From contig NW_014578565.1 in the NCBI RefSeq assembly GCF_000485595.1, positions 12,501 through 59,336 of the forward strand: a stretch of DNA of 46,836 nucleotides. Reading direction: 5' to 3'. The stretch's first letter is position 1. Every line of letters begins with the position of its first letter. Below the pieces are notes generated by a model that was not told the origin of the DNA, did no database searches, and was given only the letters and a program-made list of their open reading frames with translations. A program made the position numbers and the translations under genes. Origin of the DNA: Priapulus caudatus. Its lineage: Eukaryota > Priapulida > Priapulimorpha > Priapulimorphida > Priapulidae. Positions 42,518 through 46,836 of the stretch are shown in pieces.

Positions 42518-44850
42518 ACTAATGGGGTGCGACTGTAGTAATGAATTGTAGTAATTGAATGAGGAGTTTAGGCTTTGCAGTAATTGTATCTATTTGTGAA
42601 CAATTTAATGCTACTAAAGTTCTTAATTATCCATATAAACCTATATAAAATATCTTGTACGCACCTTGTTTGTTAATTCGGGGTTAATATATGTTGAAGT
42701 GGTTAATACAAAACCAGCTTAATACAATTATTTGTCTTTTGCCCGTCAGTTTTCTACCGAAGCGGGGTTTGATTCCCCTTTGAAGAAATGGAGGCAGATA
42801 ACGCGGTCTTTCGAGAGGCCACAGTAATTTTAGTGAAAGTGCTCTAGCTCGCCTGAGCGTAAGTGTAAAGCGGACGTGATATGCGGTATTCGCCGCCGTT
42901 TGATGTGCGTGCGTGTGCGTGTGTATGATGGTGTGTGTGGTGTTGTCGTTGTGAGGTTGCATAGTTGCGTGCGCGAGTCGCGGTACCGAGCGGGTAGGTT
43001 GCGCAGGGATGATGTAGATTACCTGTACGCTCGATATTTTTGGCACCGTTAGAAGTGATAGAATATGATCTTCAAACTTGGGTGGAAAGAACTTAGTTTT
43101 GGAACCGTGAGTTGATTTTGAGTGGCGCGCTTTCACTAACATAGGTCAACATGCGAAACCTAGAGAGCAGAAAGACGAGATGGTGGTTGCACGGTCGGAG
43201 GGGCGCGGCAGGAGTGGTCTGTCGCGCTCGGCGAGTGTACATGGTCTATCTATGGGGATCATGCATGCAGGTTCGAGTCGCGGTTCGATCCATGAGTCCG
43301 ATCCGATCGATGCATCATCGGATGCATGCAGTCATCATCATCCCTTCTTGCTTCTTCTTTGGTGCTTTCTTCCTTTTCATCTATCATCGGGGTGTCACTC
43401 GTTGCGTGGTCGACCCTGGGCCATCGCGGAGCGGGGATTGGTTTCTTCTCTGCTGGTTCACTTTGCTATTGGAGATATGTAACCTATGATAGGTATATGA
43501 GTAGATAGATTCTAGTTCGTCGCGTCATTGTGTCTGAAGGTGTAAACAGGAGCCCTTACGGCCCTTGGTCTTCTTCTTTTTTTTCTTCTTCGCTTCCTCC
43601 ACTTCATCATTGTTTCTAGCTTCGGAATAAATTAAAAAAAGGAAATCGCCAATAAATGAGCAAGACCGAAGGGCGAAGCAACATCTTCGCAGGTGAATGG
43701 TACCAAGGTGTTGACCTGCGGGCGGGCCGCGGGTGTACGCAGGGACGGCCTAGGCCGCACACGCGGCTGTTGATTCGGGTTTCGTTTATTAAAAATTATT
43801 CTTACCATGCTCTTCAACCTACAGATGACTCACGCGCGGGGAACACGTCGTTGGTTAAAACGGACGCATGGCGAACAGTCGGTTGCGTCAAAATTGCCCA
43901 CAGCCGGGCCGCAGATGACGGGTCCATCGGCGATTTGCGTGGCCCGGGTCGGCCAATGCAGGCGGTGTGGTTGGTGGGAGGAGAAATTGAATTAATTAGC
44001 GGCGCGTTGCGCATCGCGGTGCGGTTTTGGTCTGCGCGACGTAGACGTGTATGAGACACTCAAATGTCCGGCTGAGGGCCAGCAGCTTTCATCGAGTGCT
44101 TTACCTACACGTGTTCGCGGGCAGGCGCGCTATTGCCGTGTCCGTACTCTGTTTGTACAAGTACGCCTCCAGGGCGAAGCGCTAAGCTAAATAAAGCGCT
44201 GAGCCAGATAACGTCCAATTCCGATATTATTAGAATTTGTTGATTTTGTTTTCCCATTAAACGCAAAAATTCACTATGATATAAATTGTTTACTTTAATT
44301 ATTGCGTAATGCTGCTCTCGCATTCGGGAAAGGCATATTCCGGCGTTGGGTTTGGCGGGGCGGATGGGGCAAAAATAGCAAAGGTTTGTTCGAGTGGTAC
44401 GAGGCACCCGAGGCCTAATCATACATGCAAGCGATTCTAAAAAGGAGCGAGGAATGATGAAAATGAAATGTAGATACAAATCACAACTGCTACTACATCG
44501 TAGCTTCTTGTAGCCCGTCAGCATTTTACGCGTGGCATCATTCGCCCTCACTGCATCAGGATGTGTTGCTGGCAGAGTTCATCGAATGTTTTTCCCGGCT
44601 CCTTTTCATCGTAGATAATAACTACTACATGACGCGTGTACATGGCGGCGAAAAAGAATGCAAACAAGGAAGCGCTGAACACTCTCTCGCCGTACTCCCC
44701 ATCGATATTATTGCAACGTGCGATAGGAAACGTAGTTACGCCGTTGTGCAAAGCAGCATGTTCTAATATTTTATAACTTCTGTAAACGGTGGAGCATATG
44801 GTAGAGCGGCTTCGATTCTGCGCGCGAGTGTAAGGGAGTTGTGTTTGTGT
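42518..44850. other. Non-coding, no gene recognised
   Basis: 42642-42751 resembles 38207-38313, so similar sequence lies on both sides of the hAT element. GTGCGTGCGTGTGCGTGTGT occurs near 42905. Near 43560-43610 the minus strand is Lys-rich (KKKKKKKTKGRKG) before a stop; a C-terminal exon is conceivable but unsupported. ATCGATGCATCATCGGATGC near 43308 is palindromic. Other frames show no domain. Confidence 0.35.
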
Positions 44851-45330
44851 ACCGCGGTTTGCACTTAAGCCAAACCCCCACAGGACGGCCGACCGCCTCG
44901 TCGAGCGCAGCGCTGCGGTTCTCGCCAGAAGCACAGAGAGCGTGGCCTTAGTACAGTGCCCACGATCCGCGTCGCACGCTGGGTACAGACCGCGCGCAGG
45001 CAGACGAACGCACGCACGCGACGCGCACCGAATAACCCGGGCACGACTACAAGTGCGGTAGATAGGGGTCCATGCATGAATCAACGGTGCTCTCCGCCTA
45101 GGGACGTCAGGTGCCTGCGGGTCGGGACGCCACGCGACGCGTCGGCGTCCGGGCACGGCAACGGCATGTGGGTTCATGCACGCACGCACGCAGATAATAC
45201 GCGCTCACGAGCCACGCTCGGTGCACGCACACGTCCAACCGCAAATGCCTGGTGCTTGCACGCCACGCACGGCAGCACGGATGCTAGATGTTGAGGCGGC
45301 GTGCAGGGGGCGAGGGTTGCGGCTTCGCGC
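44851..45330. other. GC-rich, CACG-word-rich island
   Basis: CpG-dense, with CACGCACGCAC and GCGCGCAGG words; frames on both strands through it are Arg/Ala/Cys-rich, as expected from composition. It could be a CpG-rich promoter or low-complexity DNA. No exon recognised. Confidence 0.4.
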
Positions 45331-46836
45331 TGCACGCAAGTAAACAGCAGCAAGCAGGGCACAGATGCAATCGCATAGGCGTGCGTGCATGTAACTGAGC
45401 ACAATCACCCTATACTTAGCGATCAGCGATAGCTGGTAATTGCAGTGAATAAAGTAGTATCAGTACAGGCCGAGTATCTTGGTAGAGAGCAACTCTATAG
45501 CGCATAGGTGCGAAGGAAAGCCAGATCGTAGGCCCCTACATATGTGATAGAGAGAAACATGTAGAGAATGCGATATATATATCGGTCACATTAGAGTGAA
45601 TACAATTATGTTTTTATTCACACCTGATAACATTAATGTCGTTTTTCAAACTATGTTGCCGTGAGATGTTAAAGCTAGTTTCTCGAGGTGCTTAAAAATT
45701 TCTTTGATATTTTCGAAGTAATTTTGAGACGCGAGAAAGACATACGAATGACGGGTCTTAACCGGCTTGGTGTCCGCTTTTATTGCAGTTTTAAACCCTT
45801 AATTGTATAAAAGCGGAAACCGAACCCTAGTTTTAATAAACATTCAGCAATAAACAGCAATAACAACTATAATAATAAAGCATTTATCGTTTTTTCACAA
45901 TTATTTACCGCTTGGTGCTTCAGCAGCGATAGCGTCATGAATGAATCTTATCTTTCGTCATTAGCAATTACACTCGAACTGCATATTCCACGTCATTGCT
46001 CATTAACCAGTGAAGCAACACAAGACAATCTGCTAATACTGCAAGTAATGCGAGAAGCATTTCGCGTAAAGAAGTGTCGCCAGTGGCCGTTTGACAGTGC
46101 AGTTCACAACTGATACCTGTTCACAGCGCGTATCCAACGTGGGCGGCAATACAAAGCAATTTCAGATGCCAGCTTCCGTATTTTTAAGCGAGCCGGGGCA
46201 AAAAAAACGCGCTCGGTAATAAAACGCCAGGAGAAATTAATTCTATAGAAATTCTTTTTTACATAAAACATACACTGATACGACCCGTGATGTCTGTCTA
46301 GGAATCGCTTTACATCATACCTGTAATTGACTGTCACTCTAAAAGAAAGTAGCTGTCATATCAACGTTTCCGCCTTGATACCAATGGTTTTCTGTCATAA
46401 TGCTTACAATTAACATCTAACTCTGCCGAAAATTTTGCGCAACACAGTAAGAGCAGTAAAGGAGGACTGGCGCCGTCTGATTTACTGATCCAGCAAACTT
46501 TATTGATCTCATGGTTAAATATGTATCCCCGTCAGAGACAGATTGTGCATGATATGCGTGGCTGAGTTTGTCTCTATATTGAACGTGAATTTTTTTCCAG
46601 TATTGCCTGTTTAGTGAAAAGACGCTCAAGCAAACTTAACTGCAAACTTTGTTAGTTTTTTTTTTTTTTTCGAAAACTGATTTATTCTCCATTTATGTGA
46701 ACGGTTACCCATTGTTAGTGTAGAAAATTTAATATGTGGTTCTAAGGAAGACAGAGGCAGCCAGATAGTGTTAGTAAAATCTAACGATTTGGGCCAACTT
46801 CGGAGTTATGTTTTTTCAACGATTACTAGACTCACT
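45331..46836. other. Non-coding AT-rich end of the window
   Basis: No gene or element is recognised. A T-run lies at about 46657-46670. I looked here for further exons of the SLC35E2-like gene and saw none. Confidence 0.4.

Noticed and set aside
43265-43300. A tRNA-like GGTTCGATCC box
   Set aside because: No matching A box, acceptor stem or anticodon loop could be drawn around it.
43525-43625. A Lys-rich C-terminal exon on the minus strand
   Set aside because: The acceptor is weak and the AAG run can be simple repeat; no partner exon was found.
44548-45294. Long frames on both strands in the CACG-rich island
   Set aside because: Both strands are open because of GC composition; no conserved motif.

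Overview
This window is animal (metazoan) nuclear DNA, most likely from an invertebrate; I cannot name the species. The evidence is spliced exons with GT/AG borders, two recognisable animal membrane-protein genes, a BEL/Pao LTR retrotransposon, a hAT transposon whose transposase gene has an intron, many short palindromic transposons, interstitial TTAGGG-like tracts and an 873-base run of N (15227-16099). There is no bacterial-style operon, CRISPR array, tRNA or rRNA that I can support.

Layout. 1-2765: broken gag and protease start of a BEL/Pao element, read leftward. 3850-6645: rightward pol part (reverse transcriptase, RNase H, integrase), clean apart from one in-frame TAG. 6818-12945: rightward gag, protease, RT, RNase H and integrase of the same family; its gag is clean, but from about 8450 it is peppered with one-base insertions and losses. 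No LTR pair can be seen. 12946-16099: minisatellite, hairpin, GATA repeat and assembly gap. 16100-24640: non-coding, with fold-back repeats, a duplicated block and degenerate GC-rich arrays. 24941-25201 (minus): first coding exon of a P5A-type ATPase (ATP13A1). 25651-28805: a nested cluster of short transposons in which several insertions can be dated relative to one another by their target-site duplications. 33292-35415 (plus): four exons of an SLC35E2-like transporter, ending mid-gene. About 38317-42517: a nearly complete hAT element with a two-exon minus-strand transposase broken by one extra A. 42518-46836: no gene recognised.

The two host genes point away from each other, about 8 kb apart, and the space between them is filled with non-autonomous transposons. 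One of these lies about 150 bases before the SLC35E2-like start codon. The most notable result is a family of palindromic elements with ends TAGCTCTAGTACTATAGC. Three members, of 82, 93 and 636 bases, are each flanked by a perfect 9-base target-site duplication. Next are a hAT-like MITE inserted inside another copy of its own family in the opposite orientation, and a TTAA-flanked element whose empty site is preserved 2 kb away. The BEL duplications should be treated as a possible assembly artefact.
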